Positions 35,711 through 45,590 of a DNA stretch of 64,000 nucleotides are shown piece after piece. Origin of the DNA: an uncultured Thiodictyon sp. (lineage in GTDB: Bacteria; Pseudomonadota; Gammaproteobacteria; Chromatiales; Chromatiaceae). The stretch covers positions 1 through 64,000 of the forward strand of contig NZ_CAJAXH010000151.1 in NCBI RefSeq assembly GCF_903946935.1, given 5' to 3'. The notes under the pieces were generated by a model that searched no databases, had not been told where the DNA came from, and saw only the letters and a list, made by a program, of their open reading frames with translations. Position 1 is the stretch's first letter; every line of letters begins with the position of its first letter. A program made the position numbers and the translations under genes.

Positions 35711-37464
35711 TTCTTGTCTCCTTCTGATGATGCAAGGTCTGGGGCAGGTGTGACATCGTCGTCGATGGCTTTCTTACCGGGGCGCAGGGCGGCCAATTGC
35801 TGATAATAGCCCAAGGCGAAGAGGCCCTGCCCTTCGAGATCGAGGATACGCGGTGCGCCATCACCCAGGCGGCCCATGACCTCGGCCAACTGGTTCTCGA
35901 ACTGCCAAGCGAGCCCAGGGTTGAGTTTTCCTAAGTGATTGCGAGAATTAGCGGCGAGTCGGCCGATGATGAGGCCCGGGGTCTGGCTTGCTGCTGCATA
36001 GTAGCGCTGGACAACACCGGCCCCGACATCCCCTAAGGCGGCACGCTGGAGGTTAGCAAAGACTGCGAGCAGGCGTCCGCAGTGGTAGGCGGCGGCCGGG
36101 TGGTCCGGGTTCAGATAGGCGGTCATGGTAGCGTCACCTCCGGGAGTGAGTCGAACGAAGTAGGCCCGAATGAGGCCCATCCTGGCGTGATTGATCGGGG
36201 GTTGGTCCTTGTCCACGCGCTCTGCCCGCAAGCGGGCCAGTGCCAAGGCCAGCAGGGATCGGGGAATCGGCAAACCCTGGACTGCAACTCGCCAGAGGGT
36301 GGCGGCGGTTGGGGCCGGCAGGTCCTTAAGGTCGCGTACCAGGGCACCGCAGACTGCCATGAATTTGGGATCGTGAGCAAGCGCGTGACCATCGCGGGCG
36401 ACGATGGCCAGATCGGTGAACCAGCCGGCGATGTGTCCCGCAAGGTCTTCAAAGCACCCTTCCATCCAATCGCGTACCATGACGCGCCCGGCGGCACCGG
36501 AGAGGGTCAGGGCGTAATAACGGTTGTGGCCTAAATCGGCGCGCTCGCCGGAGCGTATAGCATCGAGCAAGCGGCGGACTGCGGAGAGCGCCGTGGCCTC
36601 GGTCTGCTCCTCGGTGTCCATGCTCATCAGGAGGGCGAAGAGATCGTCCGCAGGGGCGATCGTGTCCTTGTACCAGTGGGCGACCAGGGCATTGGCAAGC
36701 TTGCGGCTGTGGTTGCGGATCAGGTCGTTGAGTCCGTCGACATATTGCTGAACGGCCTCCTCACCCATGGCCGCGTTGGCGGATTGGTCGAGTCCATAGG
36801 ACCCGAAGGATGCCTTGTCGAAGCCGACCATCACATCGCCCATCGCCAGCCCGCCGACTCCGGATAGACCGGTAATCGGCGGATGCGTCGCTAGCGGGCG
36901 AAGGGGCTTACCAGTCAGGAGGCACAGCATGGTGCCTTCGGGCTCGGCGCTGCCCAAGTCGGTGCGGCGCCAGTCGCGCCACCAGGACTGAATCTCCAGT
37001 GCGGTACGCGGGTCCTGCCCGCCAATGCGCCAACTCATCCAGTCTGTCGGCTTCGCCTTGTGCGCTGTCAGTGCTCTGCGGAGCTCGGCAACGCGCTCGG
37101 GATGGACCATCAGGTCGGCAATGGGCGTTAACGCCGGTACGGTACCAGCGGCCTGGCGGAGTAGATCGATGTAATAGGCGTGCCGTTTGCGGGTCTTGTC
37201 GTCGGGGGGCTCGTCGCCCTTTATCAACAGTGAGACGAATTGACAGGACTCAATCAGAAAATGAGCGCGGCCACCGCCCTTCATCCCGTGCATATCCGGG
37301 CAGCGAGCCAGGTCCTGGCCGCGCTTGCCGTCGCCGAGTGGCATGACGTTCAGAAAGCGTCCATCGGCGGCCAGTTCCACGGACCAGCGGATCTCTCGGG
37401 ACTTGAAGCCTGCTTCAGGTGGGGGCAAGTGGGTCGCGGCATAGGCGGCAAGTTGTTGGAGCAT
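35707..37464 (-). CDS. cas8c: Type I-C large subunit Cas8c (Csd1)
   Basis: 585 residues, in the normal range. Family regions include [20 protein letters not shown] at the start, [12 protein letters not shown]-like [19 protein letters not shown] with [20 protein letters not shown] in the middle, and [19 protein letters not shown] near the end. It recognises the PAM; in I-C an internal start in this gene makes the small subunit Cas11, which cannot be placed here by eye. Confidence 0.93.
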   Translation of the reverse strand: MLQQLAAYAATHLPPPEAGFKSREIRWSVELAADGRFLNVMPLGDGKRGQDLARCPDMHGMKGGGRAHFLIESCQFVSLLIKGDEPPDDKTRKRHAYYIDLLRQAAGTVPALTPIADLMVHPERVAELRRALTAHKAKPTDWMSWRIGGQDPRTALEIQSWWRDWRRTDLGSAEPEGTMLCLLTGKPLRPLATHPPITGLSGVGGLAMGDVMVGFDKASFGSYGLDQSANAAMGEEAVQQYVDGLNDLIRNHSRKLANALVAHWYKDTIAPADDLFALLMSMDTEEQTEATALSAVRRLLDAIRSGERADLGHNRYYALTLSGAAGRVMVRDWMEGCFEDLAGHIAGWFTDLAIVARDGHALAHDPKFMAVCGALVRDLKDLPAPTAATLWRVAVQGLPIPRSLLALALARLRAERVDKDQPPINHARMGLIRAYFVRLTPGGDATMTAYLNPDHPAAAYHCGRLLAVFANLQRAALGDVGAGVVQRYYAAASQTPGLIIGRLAANSRNHLGKLNPGLAWQFENQLAEVMGRLGDGAPRILDLEGQGLFALGYYQQLAALRPGKKAIDDDVTPAPDLASSEGDKK

Positions 37465-37466
37465 GA

Positions 37467-38213
37467 TCAGGCTCCTCCTGGCTTCTTGACGGCAGGGCTA
37501 TCGAACGGCGGAACCTCCAGCACTCCACTGTGTAGGGTGGCATCGAACAGGCTGATGTAGGACGGGTCGCCATCCTTGACGGCCTCGCGGTTCAGGTCGA
37601 AGATGTCATACAGCATCAACCCCAGGTGTTGGTCCAGCGCGACCGGCGGTTGTGTTGCTGCGCCTGGGTCTTCCACATATTCAAAGAAGGCGGGAAATTC
37701 GCGGCAACCGAAATAGGGTTGTTGGAAGCATTTGCCTGCACGGGCGCGACGTTGAAACTGGCTGTTCATGGCGTTCTGGTCTGTCCGGAATGCGGATTTC
37801 GGGACGATCCGAGCAGTGAGTCGATAGCGGACGTGTTTCAGCGCCATTGTCTGGCGCTGGGTGCGTCCCTTCTGGTCGCCATCGCTACCATCTGCCCAGA
37901 GTGGTTCCGGAGTGGCGGTGCCCTTCATCCATTTATTGAGGATGGCAGTCCCCGGAACCCGATCCTTGACCTCATTGCGCCGTAAGGCGATGAAACGGGG
38001 CAGTTCCAGTACCTCAATACGGGTGACTTGCCAAAAAAAATACGGACGAACACGATCGCCCTCGCGGCGGGCATCCCAGTAGATGGCGTCGAAGATGCCG
38101 CGCGCCGCAGATGGTGTAATGACTGGATAAGAAAAGCGCTCCACCTTCATCTCCGGGCGGGTGAAGCAGGCGAGGTCGCCCCAGACTTCGAGGGTATGCG
38201 TGCCGTTGGCCAT
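37467..38213 (-). CDS. cas5c: Type I-C Cas5 (crRNA-processing, Cas5d/Cas5c)
   Basis: 248 residues. MANGTHTLEVWGDLACFTRP, then VERFSYPVITPSAARGIFDA and IYWDARREGDR, are the standard start of I-C Cas5, which replaces Cas6 as the nuclease that cuts the repeat hairpin. Later segments include HVRYRLTARIVPK and YFGCREFPAFFEYVEDPG, with DIFDLNREAV near the end. ATG 38213 is chosen; the frame is open to 38345. Two bases separate it from cas8c. Confidence 0.94.
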   Translation of the reverse strand: MANGTHTLEVWGDLACFTRPEMKVERFSYPVITPSAARGIFDAIYWDARREGDRVRPYFFWQVTRIEVLELPRFIALRRNEVKDRVPGTAILNKWMKGTATPEPLWADGSDGDQKGRTQRQTMALKHVRYRLTARIVPKSAFRTDQNAMNSQFQRRARAGKCFQQPYFGCREFPAFFEYVEDPGAATQPPVALDQHLGLMLYDIFDLNREAVKDGDPSYISLFDATLHSGVLEVPPFDSPAVKKPGGA

Positions 38214-38254
38214 CGTTCCTCCTGTGGATTGACGATTCAGGCTGAACAATGAAC

Positions 38255-40585
38255 TCAGCCAATGAGTACCGGGTCCGATTGGGGCAGGATGAGCCCCAGC
38301 GTCTCGTCGTAATGCTTGCCGTGTGGGTCTTCGAGGATGAACCACGCATCCTGTTGACGATCGGCCCTGCCAGTGCGACGCAGCTTGGCGGGTATCAGAA
38401 TACTCCAGGCGGGGTGGTCCGGGCGGGGTCGATACACACTGACGGCAAGTCCTTGAGCGCTGCGCATCCAGGCGCCACCGATACCGTCGGCTTCTGCCTC
38501 GTCACGCAATGCCTCATAGTCGTCGATCTGTTCGGTCCAGGGGACCAATACCTGGATAGCATCCTGCTCGATGAGCCGATAGCGGCGGGCGATCTCGGGA
38601 AAGTCCCGAGCATTGATCGCTTCCTCAAAGGTCGGGTTCTGACTGGCGGGTTGGCTCAGGTCATAGAGTTGCCGGTAGTAGTTCTGAAAGGCTGCCGGGT
38701 CGTTGATGTCGATGGCGCCATGCTCCAAGAGTATCCGCCGGGTCACTTCGGCTGCCTGGAAATAGGCGTGGGTCGGGTAACGTCGGCGCCAATCGCCCTG
38801 TTCCTCGGGGTCGAAGACCCACACCTTGCCCGGCTCCTTCAGTCGTCCCTCCCGATTACAGCGTCCCGCCGCCTGGGCGATGGCCTCCAGCGGTGCGAAG
38901 GCTCGGAACACGCGCGGGAAATCCAGGTCGACGCCGGCCTCGACGCATTGGGTGGAAATGAGGCGGCAGGGCTCGCCGGCGGCGAGTCGTTTGCGGACGC
39001 GGTTCAGCACGGCCCGGCGGTGAACGGGGCACAGGTTGGTTGAGAGGTGAACGATATTAGGCGCGTCGCCGAGAGCCTCCAGCAGGGCCACGGCGTGGCG
39101 CTTGAGATTGACTACGACGAGGGCTTGCGGGATATCTTGAAGCTCTTGCGCGAGGTCGTCCCAGGTGCGCTTCTCGCCCGGCTTCGGCCAAGTCACGGTG
39201 ACGCGCTTCAAGGCGGCGAACAGCGCCGGATGATCGGGGACGGCCTCGACGGGTTGCCAGCCGGGGGCGGCGTGTTTGCTGACCGCTGCGTGTAGCGAGT
39301 CGAATGCGGGTTGGGTCGCGGTGGCGAAGACGACGCTCGTGCGGTAGGCGGCAGACAGGTGCGATAGTGCGGCCAGGGTGGGGACGGCGAGGTGGGTCGG
39401 TAGGCTTTGGGCCTCGTCAAACAGGATCACGGACTCCATCAGGTTGTGGATCTTGCGGCAGGCGGATGGGCGATTCGAGAACAAGGACTCGAGCAATTGC
39501 ACGTTGGTGGTGATGACGATGGGGGCATCCCAGTTCTCAGCCAGGAGGCGCCGTTCACGCTCCTGAGGGGGCTGGGCATCCGCCTGGCTGGTCTCGGCGC
39601 CGAGTCCGGCCAGGCTGTGGTGCTCCAGCACAAAGTGCTCGGGGAAGTCGTTGAAGATGGCGCGGTAGACCCTGGCGGTCTGCTCGATGATAGTGAGGAA
39701 GGGCACGGCCAGTACGATGCGTTTGAGCCCATGGCGGTGCGCCTGCTCCAGCGCGAATTTGAGCATGGCCAAGGTCTTGCCGGAACCCGTGGGGGCAGTC
39801 AGCGTAAAGCATCCGGTATCTGATTGGGCCGCCGTGATGCATGCCTGCCAAAGGGCGTCCCGCGCCTCGCGAACGGCGGGTTGCGCCTGTGTCCCCGGGC
39901 GGATGCCCTCGCTCATGTAACGATCAAGTGCATCCAGGGCGGCTTGGGGGTCGAGTGCCGGGCCTGGGGTGCGCGGACACTTGCCGCTGGCATTGCCTTC
40001 AAAATGCGCCTCGGTGTCCAGAAAGTCGGCGTCGACCAGGCAGGAGAAGAGCAGGCGCACGTCGAGCATGGCGGCGACGGCCTTGTGCCAGGAGGTGACG
40101 GCCTTGGTCGCGGGTGCGGTGAATTGCAGACCGTCGGCCTGGGCTCGGGCCAGTAATCGCTCCAGGTCGGCGTCGGAGAGTGCCAGGCCGAGTGGGTGTT
40201 GGTTGGTCAGCTTGGCTGGGTCCAGACCCATCAGGCTCATTGGGTCGCCTCGTTGCAGGCCGATGTGATGGCCCTGAATCGCGAGTGCGGCGGCAATTGA
40301 CTGGTGTTGCTTGAGGGCCAGCCAGGCGCCGATCGACCAATGATCCAGGCCCGAGTCGCGCCCCCGCAGGCGGGCCTGGAAGCGATCGGCGTACTTGCCG
40401 AGGTCGTGCTGATCTCCGGCGAGACCGGCCTCCTCACGCCATGGGGCGATGCCGGCGAGGGTCCGTGCGTGGCGGCCAACGGACTTCAGATGGTCGTTCA
40501 AGCGGTGCCAATCCCCGGCGGCATTGGCGCTATGGGCATAGAAATCCACATCTTCCACTGCGTTCCCTCCTGCGTTCGCGCTCAA
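38255..40585 (-). CDS. cas3: CRISPR-associated helicase-nuclease Cas3 (type I-C)
   Basis: 776 residues. The N-terminal HD nuclease shows HLKSVGRHARTLAG and GDQHDLGKYADRFQ. The helicase follows with Walker A TGSGKTLAMLKFAL, motif II LFDEAQSLPTHL, motif III FATATQPAF and motif VI QAAGRCNREG. Cascade recruits it to unwind and degrade the target strand. It is the first gene of the cas operon; 383 bases of non-coding DNA precede it. Confidence 0.95.
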   Translation of the reverse strand: MSANAGGNAVEDVDFYAHSANAAGDWHRLNDHLKSVGRHARTLAGIAPWREEAGLAGDQHDLGKYADRFQARLRGRDSGLDHWSIGAWLALKQHQSIAAALAIQGHHIGLQRGDPMSLMGLDPAKLTNQHPLGLALSDADLERLLARAQADGLQFTAPATKAVTSWHKAVAAMLDVRLLFSCLVDADFLDTEAHFEGNASGKCPRTPGPALDPQAALDALDRYMSEGIRPGTQAQPAVREARDALWQACITAAQSDTGCFTLTAPTGSGKTLAMLKFALEQAHRHGLKRIVLAVPFLTIIEQTARVYRAIFNDFPEHFVLEHHSLAGLGAETSQADAQPPQERERRLLAENWDAPIVITTNVQLLESLFSNRPSACRKIHNLMESVILFDEAQSLPTHLAVPTLAALSHLSAAYRTSVVFATATQPAFDSLHAAVSKHAAPGWQPVEAVPDHPALFAALKRVTVTWPKPGEKRTWDDLAQELQDIPQALVVVNLKRHAVALLEALGDAPNIVHLSTNLCPVHRRAVLNRVRKRLAAGEPCRLISTQCVEAGVDLDFPRVFRAFAPLEAIAQAAGRCNREGRLKEPGKVWVFDPEEQGDWRRRYPTHAYFQAAEVTRRILLEHGAIDINDPAAFQNYYRQLYDLSQPASQNPTFEEAINARDFPEIARRYRLIEQDAIQVLVPWTEQIDDYEALRDEAEADGIGGAWMRSAQGLAVSVYRPRPDHPAWSILIPAKLRRTGRADRQQDAWFILEDPHGKHYDETLGLILPQSDPVLIG

Positions 40586-40968
40586 GTCAAAGCCCCAGGC
40601 GCTGTGCGCTTCAGGACCGTATGCGTGCGGGCTTTAGTCGCGGATCGGTTGCCGGGCTCTGCCGCACGCCGGGGGTGCAGGCTTCAGCGGCAACCCCTCT
40701 GGCAGGTGAGGATAAACCAGGAAGGCCTTTGTCGGCAATCGGCTGGCGGGGCGGGGGAGAGCTATTGGGGCGCGGCCTTGCGGGAAGCAGAAAGATCGGT
40801 GGCTTACCGCAGAACGCTGGATTCCGCTGCGCTCCATCCCGGCGACGGGAAACCGCTCCGTGGAATACTTGCACAACCTCACTGGGTGCGGCGCCCCCAG
40901 TCGGTCGGTCTCAAGGCCGACCGACCTGCCGCTGCGGCTGCAACACCGATCACGCCCATCCTTGGCGC
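40586..40968. other. Intergenic region upstream of cas3
   Basis: 383 bases without a supported gene. It should hold the cas operon promoter. A GGATTCCGCTGCGCTCCATCC segment (40819-40839) is related to the hairpin repeat at 46805-46840. GGTCGGTCTCAAGGCCGACC (about 40907-40926) can fold as a small hairpin. Confidence 0.5.
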
Positions 40969-41589
40969 TTAGGGCGCGCAGGCGATGACCAGATCGTCGC
41001 TGAAGGGTCCGACCTGCGTGTCCTTCAGCCGATAGATCGCGGTATAGCGCCGCAGCTCGGCCATGCCGATATGGAGCAATGGGCGATTATCAACGAAGGG
41101 CGAGGCCATGACATGGCCCAGTAAGACCCAGTCCTCGTCGGTTTCGCGTTTACAGTAGAGGTTGATGCCGTCGCTTTCACGCTTGGTGAAACTCAAGACG
41201 ACCACACCGGCGGTCTGATCGACCGCGGTCAGATCGGGTTTGGCGCCGGTGAGATCGACCAGGTGTTTAGGCCCTTCGATCCCGAGTAAATCACCCTGTT
41301 CCTGGGTATAACCGCGATGCGCCTTGATGCGCCGAACCAGGCCCCGGAACTCCTCCTCCAAGTGGTGGCGACTGGTATTTTTCTTAGTCGTCGCGCCCTT
41401 GGCGGCGGCGGCGGCCTTGCTGGCCAGGGCGATGTTGGCATCAAAATCGGCGGCTGCCGCGGCGACGGGGGCGAGATCCTCTGGCGTGACACCATAAGCC
41501 GCCGGATCGGGCGTCAGCGTTGAGATGGCGCGCGCGACGGCGACCGCGAGATCGCTGTCTCTATTCGGGAGAAAATCAGTTTTTGCCAT
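40969..41589 (-). CDS. Unrecognised protein, 206 aa
   Basis: I cannot name the family. The N-terminal half is helical and Ala-rich (DSDLAVAVARAISTLTPDPA, then ALASKAAAAAKGATTKK), then LRRIKAHRGYTQEQGDLLGI. The C-terminal half is strand-rich with KRESDGINLYCKRETDEDWV and LRRYTAIYRLKDTQVGPFSD, ending DLVIACAP, which looks like a fibronectin-III type domain. ATG 41589 follows from the drop in coding character upstream. It stands alone between the cas operon and rsmD, with a 21-bp tandem repeat array upstream. Confidence 0.7.
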   Translation of the reverse strand: MAKTDFLPNRDSDLAVAVARAISTLTPDPAAYGVTPEDLAPVAAAAADFDANIALASKAAAAAKGATTKKNTSRHHLEEEFRGLVRRIKAHRGYTQEQGDLLGIEGPKHLVDLTGAKPDLTAVDQTAGVVVLSFTKRESDGINLYCKRETDEDWVLLGHVMASPFVDNRPLLHIGMAELRRYTAIYRLKDTQVGPFSDDLVIACAP

Positions 41590-41649
41590 GTTGGCTTTCT
41601 CCAGCCTGACTACACTGGAATGCTCGCGGCGCTCCCTCGCCTTTGCCGA

Positions 41650-41901
41650 GGATCGCGGCGGGTCGTTCCGCGCTGGGATCGCACCCTTGCAGAACGGAGC
41701 CATCGCCTTCCAAGACGCGCTGGCGCAATTGTGCTATGCGCCGGTACCACTCCATGATCCAGTCGTACCATTCCAAGACCTACCCATAGGGCTTCAGGTG
41801 TCAACCCTGCGGTTGCGGGGCTCAGTCGTGCGGTTTTGGACCGTAACCTTGAGGTTCCAGAGCGCAGCCGTGCGGTGGTAGCGCAACACCGTGTGGACTG
41901 C
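41650..41901. repeat. Degenerate 21-bp tandem repeat, about 12 units
   Basis: Units in register from 41671 every 21 bases include CGCTGGGATCGCACCCTTGC+A, GAACGGAGCCATCGCCTTCC+A, TGATCCAGTCGTACCATTCC+A, AGACCTACCCATAGGGCTTC+A, GACCGTAACCTTGAGGTTCC+A and GAGCGCAGCCGTGCGGTGGT+A. The consensus end TTCCA recurs. Read on either strand the unit gives a seven-residue pattern, but no supported gene covers it. Confidence 0.65.
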
Positions 41902-42097
41902 GTTTAACAGTATGATATATTTCCTGTTATAGCGCTTTGGGTGAGTCTTGGAATGGTGCGGTTGCAGAGCGCAGACGTATCGTGGCAATTGGCCTCGCGG
42001 CGATTCATCCGCGGCATCGACCGGTTAAGTTCGCCGGCGGGTTCGCCGCGAAGCGGCCTTGCCATGGGGAAAAGTATAGTTCAGCGCGGCGAAAATG

Positions 42098-42700
42098 CTA
42101 TGTGTCTTCAGAAAGATTGACCAGGACCAAGCCATAACGCACCTGTCCGGCGGTCTGTTCGCGAATCAGCTCCCACCCATGCGGCAGCGTCGGGAAGCCG
42201 CTGCGATCGCCGGTCTCCAGGTAGACCCGGGCGCCCGGGGCTAGCCAACCCTGGCTGGCCAACAAGACGCAGGCTGGCGCAAGGAGTGAGTCGGTAAAGG
42301 GCGGGTCCAGAAAGACCAGGTTGAACGGGGAGGGTGGCCCGGCGAGCCAGGCCAGCGCATCCGCCTGGATCACCGTGACACCCTCGGCACCGAGCGTGTC
42401 GATATTGGCGCGCAGTTGCCGGGCGACCGCCGCGTTGCGCTCCACCAGGACCACCGCGCCGGCGCCGCGCGAATCGGCCTCCAGTCCCAGTGCGCCGCTG
42501 CCGGCGAAGAGGTCCAGACAGCGCGCACCCGGCATCACCGGCGCCAGCCAGTTGAACAGGGTCTCGCGCACCCGGTCCGCGGTGGGGCGCAGCCCTACCT
42601 GATCCGGGATGGGCAGTCGGCGGCCGCGATTGCGACCGCCGATGATGCGCAGGTGTCCCGGGCCGGTCGCGGTCCCGGTAGTGCCCTTAGTCCGGGCCAT
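42098..42700 (-). CDS. rsmD: 16S rRNA (guanine966-N2)-methyltransferase RsmD
   Basis: 200 residues, close to the usual size. HLRIIGGRNRGRRLPIPDQV, the LRPTADRVRETLFNWL motif specific to RsmD, the SAM site CLDLFAGSGALGLEADSRGA, and the catalytic NLVFLDPPFTDSLL. It methylates G966 in the 30S subunit. ATG 42700 (MARTKGTT) overlaps the end of the upstream M16 gene by 14 bases, so these genes form an operon with the two peptidases. Confidence 0.94.
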   Translation of the reverse strand: MARTKGTTGTATGPGHLRIIGGRNRGRRLPIPDQVGLRPTADRVRETLFNWLAPVMPGARCLDLFAGSGALGLEADSRGAGAVVLVERNAAVARQLRANIDTLGAEGVTVIQADALAWLAGPPSPFNLVFLDPPFTDSLLAPACVLLASQGWLAPGARVYLETGDRSGFPTLPHGWELIREQTAGQVRYGLVLVNLSEDT

Positions 42701-44042
42701 TGGCGGCGGGGGGCTTGGCCTCGCCTTCACCCCCAACGGTGACGGTGGCGAGCCGGTCCGGGTGGACCCGGCGGGCGAAGGCGTCACGCACCTGCTCGGC
42801 CGTCACCGCCTCGATCCGGTCGGTGAAGCGGTCCAGATAGTCGAGCGGCAGCCCATAGAAGCCGATCACTGCGAGATAGGGGATGATCTCTGAGTTCTCG
42901 GCGATGCGCAGCGGAAAGCCCCCGGTCACATTCTTTTTGGCGGCGGTGAGTTGCGCCGCGGTCGGACCCTCGGCGGCGAAGTGCTTGAGGGTGTCGATCA
43001 TGACCGTGCGCGCCTGCTCGGCCTGGGCGTTCTTGGTCTGGAGCCCCATCACGAAGGGGCCCGGTTGGGCCAGCGGCAGGAAATAGCTGTAGGTGCTGTA
43101 GGATAGCCCGCGCTTCTCCCGTACCTCGTCCATCAGCAGCGACACCATCCCGCTTCCGCCCAGGATGTGATTGCCCAGATAGAGTGCGAAATAGTCCGGG
43201 TCGCCGCGGGCCACGCCCGGCTGGCCGGCCAGCACGGTGGTCTGGCTGGCGGGGAAGGGGATCTGCTCCAGGCTCCCGGCCGTGAGCGGCGCCACCGGCG
43301 GCAGGGGTGCGGCCCGCTCCCCGGTGGGCAGTGTGCCGACCACGCGCTCGGCCAAGGCGGCGGCGGCCGGCCGATCCAGCGCGCCGACGATGGCGACCAC
43401 CGCGTTGGCGCCGACATAATAGCGGTCATGGAAGGACTTGAGTTCCGCCGCGCTCAGGGTGCGGATCGACGCCTCGGTGCCGTTGGGGTCCGAGGCGTAG
43501 GGGTGATGGCCAAAGATTTGCTGCATCAGCGCTTTGGACGCCACCTTGGAGGGTTGCTCCTGCTCCTGACGCAGACCGATCAGGGTATTCTCGCGGTTGC
43601 GCTCCAGGGCATCGGCGGGGAAGGTTGGGGCCGTCAGCACCCCGGCCAGGGTCTCCAGCGCGGTCCCCAGGGCGGGCTCTTGGGTGAGGCTGCGCATGGC
43701 CACCGAGGTCATGTCCCGATCGGTCGCCCCGGTGAGCGTGGCCCCCACGTTTTCCATCCGCTCGGCGATGGTGTCGGCATTCCAGTCGCGGGCGCCCTCG
43801 TTGAGCATGTCGGCGGTGAAGGCGGCGAGCCCCGGGTGGTCGCCGTCGCGTGCGCTGCCGGCATCGAACACCACGCGCACATCGACCATTGGCAGTTCCG
43901 GTGCGGCCACGAACAGCACCCGGGCGCCGTTGGCCGTCTGCCAGGTCTCGATCTTGGGGGTGGCCTGGGCGAGCGTTCCGATCAGCAGCAGGCCGATGGC
44001 CAGGGTGGAGCGCAGGAGCGTGCGATGGGTCTCAGCGTACAT
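42687..44042 (-). CDS. M16-family peptidase-like protein without zinc site
   Basis: 451 residues with an N-terminal signal (TLLRSTLAIGLLLIGTLAQA). The M16 fold is clear: IETWQTANGARVLFVAAPEL, GLAAFTADMLNEGARDWNAD and a C-terminal half with LGNHILGGSGMVSLLMDEVR, EKRGLSYSTYSYF. At the normal HxxEH position it has GLAAFTADML, so no zinc is bound. Such subunits pair with an active M16 partner, here the next gene (44032-45429), whose stop overlaps this start by 11 bases. A periplasmic heterodimer is the likely form. Confidence 0.9.
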   Translation of the reverse strand: MYAETHRTLLRSTLAIGLLLIGTLAQATPKIETWQTANGARVLFVAAPELPMVDVRVVFDAGSARDGDHPGLAAFTADMLNEGARDWNADTIAERMENVGATLTGATDRDMTSVAMRSLTQEPALGTALETLAGVLTAPTFPADALERNRENTLIGLRQEQEQPSKVASKALMQQIFGHHPYASDPNGTEASIRTLSAAELKSFHDRYYVGANAVVAIVGALDRPAAAALAERVVGTLPTGERAAPLPPVAPLTAGSLEQIPFPASQTTVLAGQPGVARGDPDYFALYLGNHILGGSGMVSLLMDEVREKRGLSYSTYSYFLPLAQPGPFVMGLQTKNAQAEQARTVMIDTLKHFAAEGPTAAQLTAAKKNVTGGFPLRIAENSEIIPYLAVIGFYGLPLDYLDRFTDRIEAVTAEQVRDAFARRVHPDRLATVTVGGEGEAKPPAANGPD

Positions 44043-45429
44043 TGCCGTGTCCTCCCAGACCCGCCGGGGCCTTCTTCAGTTGCTTGCCGTCCAGCGGCTG
44101 GGGGTCGAGGATCGCCACCGTGAGGTGGTCCGGGATCAGATATTTGCGGGCCACCGCCTGGACCTGTTCCGGGGTCACCGCGGCCAAGCTGTCCACGTAT
44201 CGGTCGGCCAGCGGCCAGCCGAGGCCCACGGTCTCCAGGACCCCGAGTTTCACGGCCTGGTTGAAAACCGAGTCTTGTTCATAGACCTTGTTGGCGATCA
44301 ACTGGGTGCGGATGCGTGCGAGCTCCGCGGCGTCCACCGGCTCGTCCTGAAGCCGCTTTACTTGTGCGCGCAGTGCCTGCTCCAGGGCCGGGATGTCGTG
44401 ACCCTTGGCCGGGACGCCGTCGAGCTGGAAGAGTCCGGACAGCCGGCCGAAGGCGCTGTAGGAGGCGCTGGCGGAGGAGGCGATCTGGCTGCCCCGCACC
44501 AGTTCGCGCTCCAGGCGCGCGCTGTTGCCCCCGTCCAGGACCGAGGACAGGACCTCCAGCGCATAGGGTTCCCAGGGTTCGGCCGCGGCGGCGATGTTCG
44601 GTGTCTTGTAGCCCATGAGCAGGTAGGGCTCCTGGGCCGGGGTCTTGACGTGCAGGCGCTTTTCGCCCAGTTGCGCGGGTTCGGCCTGGGTCTTGGGCGG
44701 GGCCACGGTCTCCGCTTTGAGGGGGCCGAAATACTGCTCGGCCAGGGCAAAGACCTGTTCCGGCTCCACGTCGCCGGCCACCACCAGGGTGGCGTTATTG
44801 GGCGCATACCAGAGCCGATACCACTCGCGCAGGTCCGCCGCCTTGAGTTGTTCCAGGTCGCCGGGCCAGCCGATCGTCGGGTTGCGGTAGGGGGAGACGG
44901 CGAAGGCGACCGCGTCGAACTGCTCGCCGGTGAGCGACTGGGGGTCGTCGTCGGTGCGCATGCGCCGCTCCTCCGTCACCACCTCGCGCTCCTTGGCGAA
45001 GTCGTCCGGGTTGAGCGCCAGATTGCGCATCCGGTCGGCCTCCAACTCGAAGGAGACCGCCAGCCGGTCGGCTGCCAGGTTCTGGTAATAGGCGGTGTAG
45101 TCGGCGCCGGTGAAGGCATTGTCCTCCCCGCCGTTCTCCGCCACGATGCGTGAGAACTCCCCGGCCGGATGGTCCTTGGTGCCCTTGAACATCATGTGTT
45201 CGAGCAGGTGCGAGATGCCGGTGATGCCACCGTACTCGTAGCTTGCGCCCACCTTGTACCAGACCTGCGAGGTGAGTACCGGGGCGCGGTGGTCGGGCTT
45301 GACCAGGACCTTGAGTCCGTTGCCGAGCTGCCGCTCGAAGACCTTGGGCGGGTCGGCCGCGACGGCCGGGGCCGCCAGCGGCAGGGCCAGCAGCAGGGGT
45401 AAGGCGAGGAGGGTTGATCGTCGGTGCAT
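44032..45429 (-). CDS. M16-family zinc metallopeptidase
   Basis: 465 residues. The signal peptide is STLLALPLLLALPLAAPAVA. The inverted zinc motif is HLLEHMMFKGT, with the third ligand Glu some 75 residues on in the ADRMRNLALNPDDFAKEREV region. The C-terminal half carries LGYKTPNIA-like strands and a QYFGPLKAE segment. It would degrade peptides in the periplasm together with the inactive subunit encoded next. ATG 45429 is chosen by the signal peptide. Confidence 0.92.
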   Translation of the reverse strand: MHRRSTLLALPLLLALPLAAPAVAADPPKVFERQLGNGLKVLVKPDHRAPVLTSQVWYKVGASYEYGGITGISHLLEHMMFKGTKDHPAGEFSRIVAENGGEDNAFTGADYTAYYQNLAADRLAVSFELEADRMRNLALNPDDFAKEREVVTEERRMRTDDDPQSLTGEQFDAVAFAVSPYRNPTIGWPGDLEQLKAADLREWYRLWYAPNNATLVVAGDVEPEQVFALAEQYFGPLKAETVAPPKTQAEPAQLGEKRLHVKTPAQEPYLLMGYKTPNIAAAAEPWEPYALEVLSSVLDGGNSARLERELVRGSQIASSASASYSAFGRLSGLFQLDGVPAKGHDIPALEQALRAQVKRLQDEPVDAAELARIRTQLIANKVYEQDSVFNQAVKLGVLETVGLGWPLADRYVDSLAAVTPEQVQAVARKYLIPDHLTVAILDPQPLDGKQLKKAPAGLGGHGNVR

Positions 45430-45590
45430 GGGGTTTCCGGTAGCTTTCAACAGTGGCCCCCCATGTTTGGGGCGCACCCCGGGTCCTGCCAGTCTGGGGC
45501 GTGACAATTTGGTCATGCTGGGGGGTGGCTTGTCCCCAGGGGAGTCCGCGCGTATCGTTTGGGGCACTTACACCAGGCAGGCCAAGTCAA

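Noticed and set aside
39400-39440. DEAQ instead of DEAH or DEVH in Cas3 motif II
   Set aside because: DEAQ-x-LP is, to my knowledge, a common form in type I-C Cas3 proteins, so it is not a defect.
40611-40882. Two minus-strand frames of 82 to 87 codons upstream of cas3
   Set aside because: They run through repeat-like sequence, have no ribosome site and look like chance frames.
41525-41881. A 118-codon plus-strand frame across the 21-bp repeats
   Set aside because: It begins antisense to the 206 aa gene and lacks a ribosome site; kept as a repeat finding, not as a gene.
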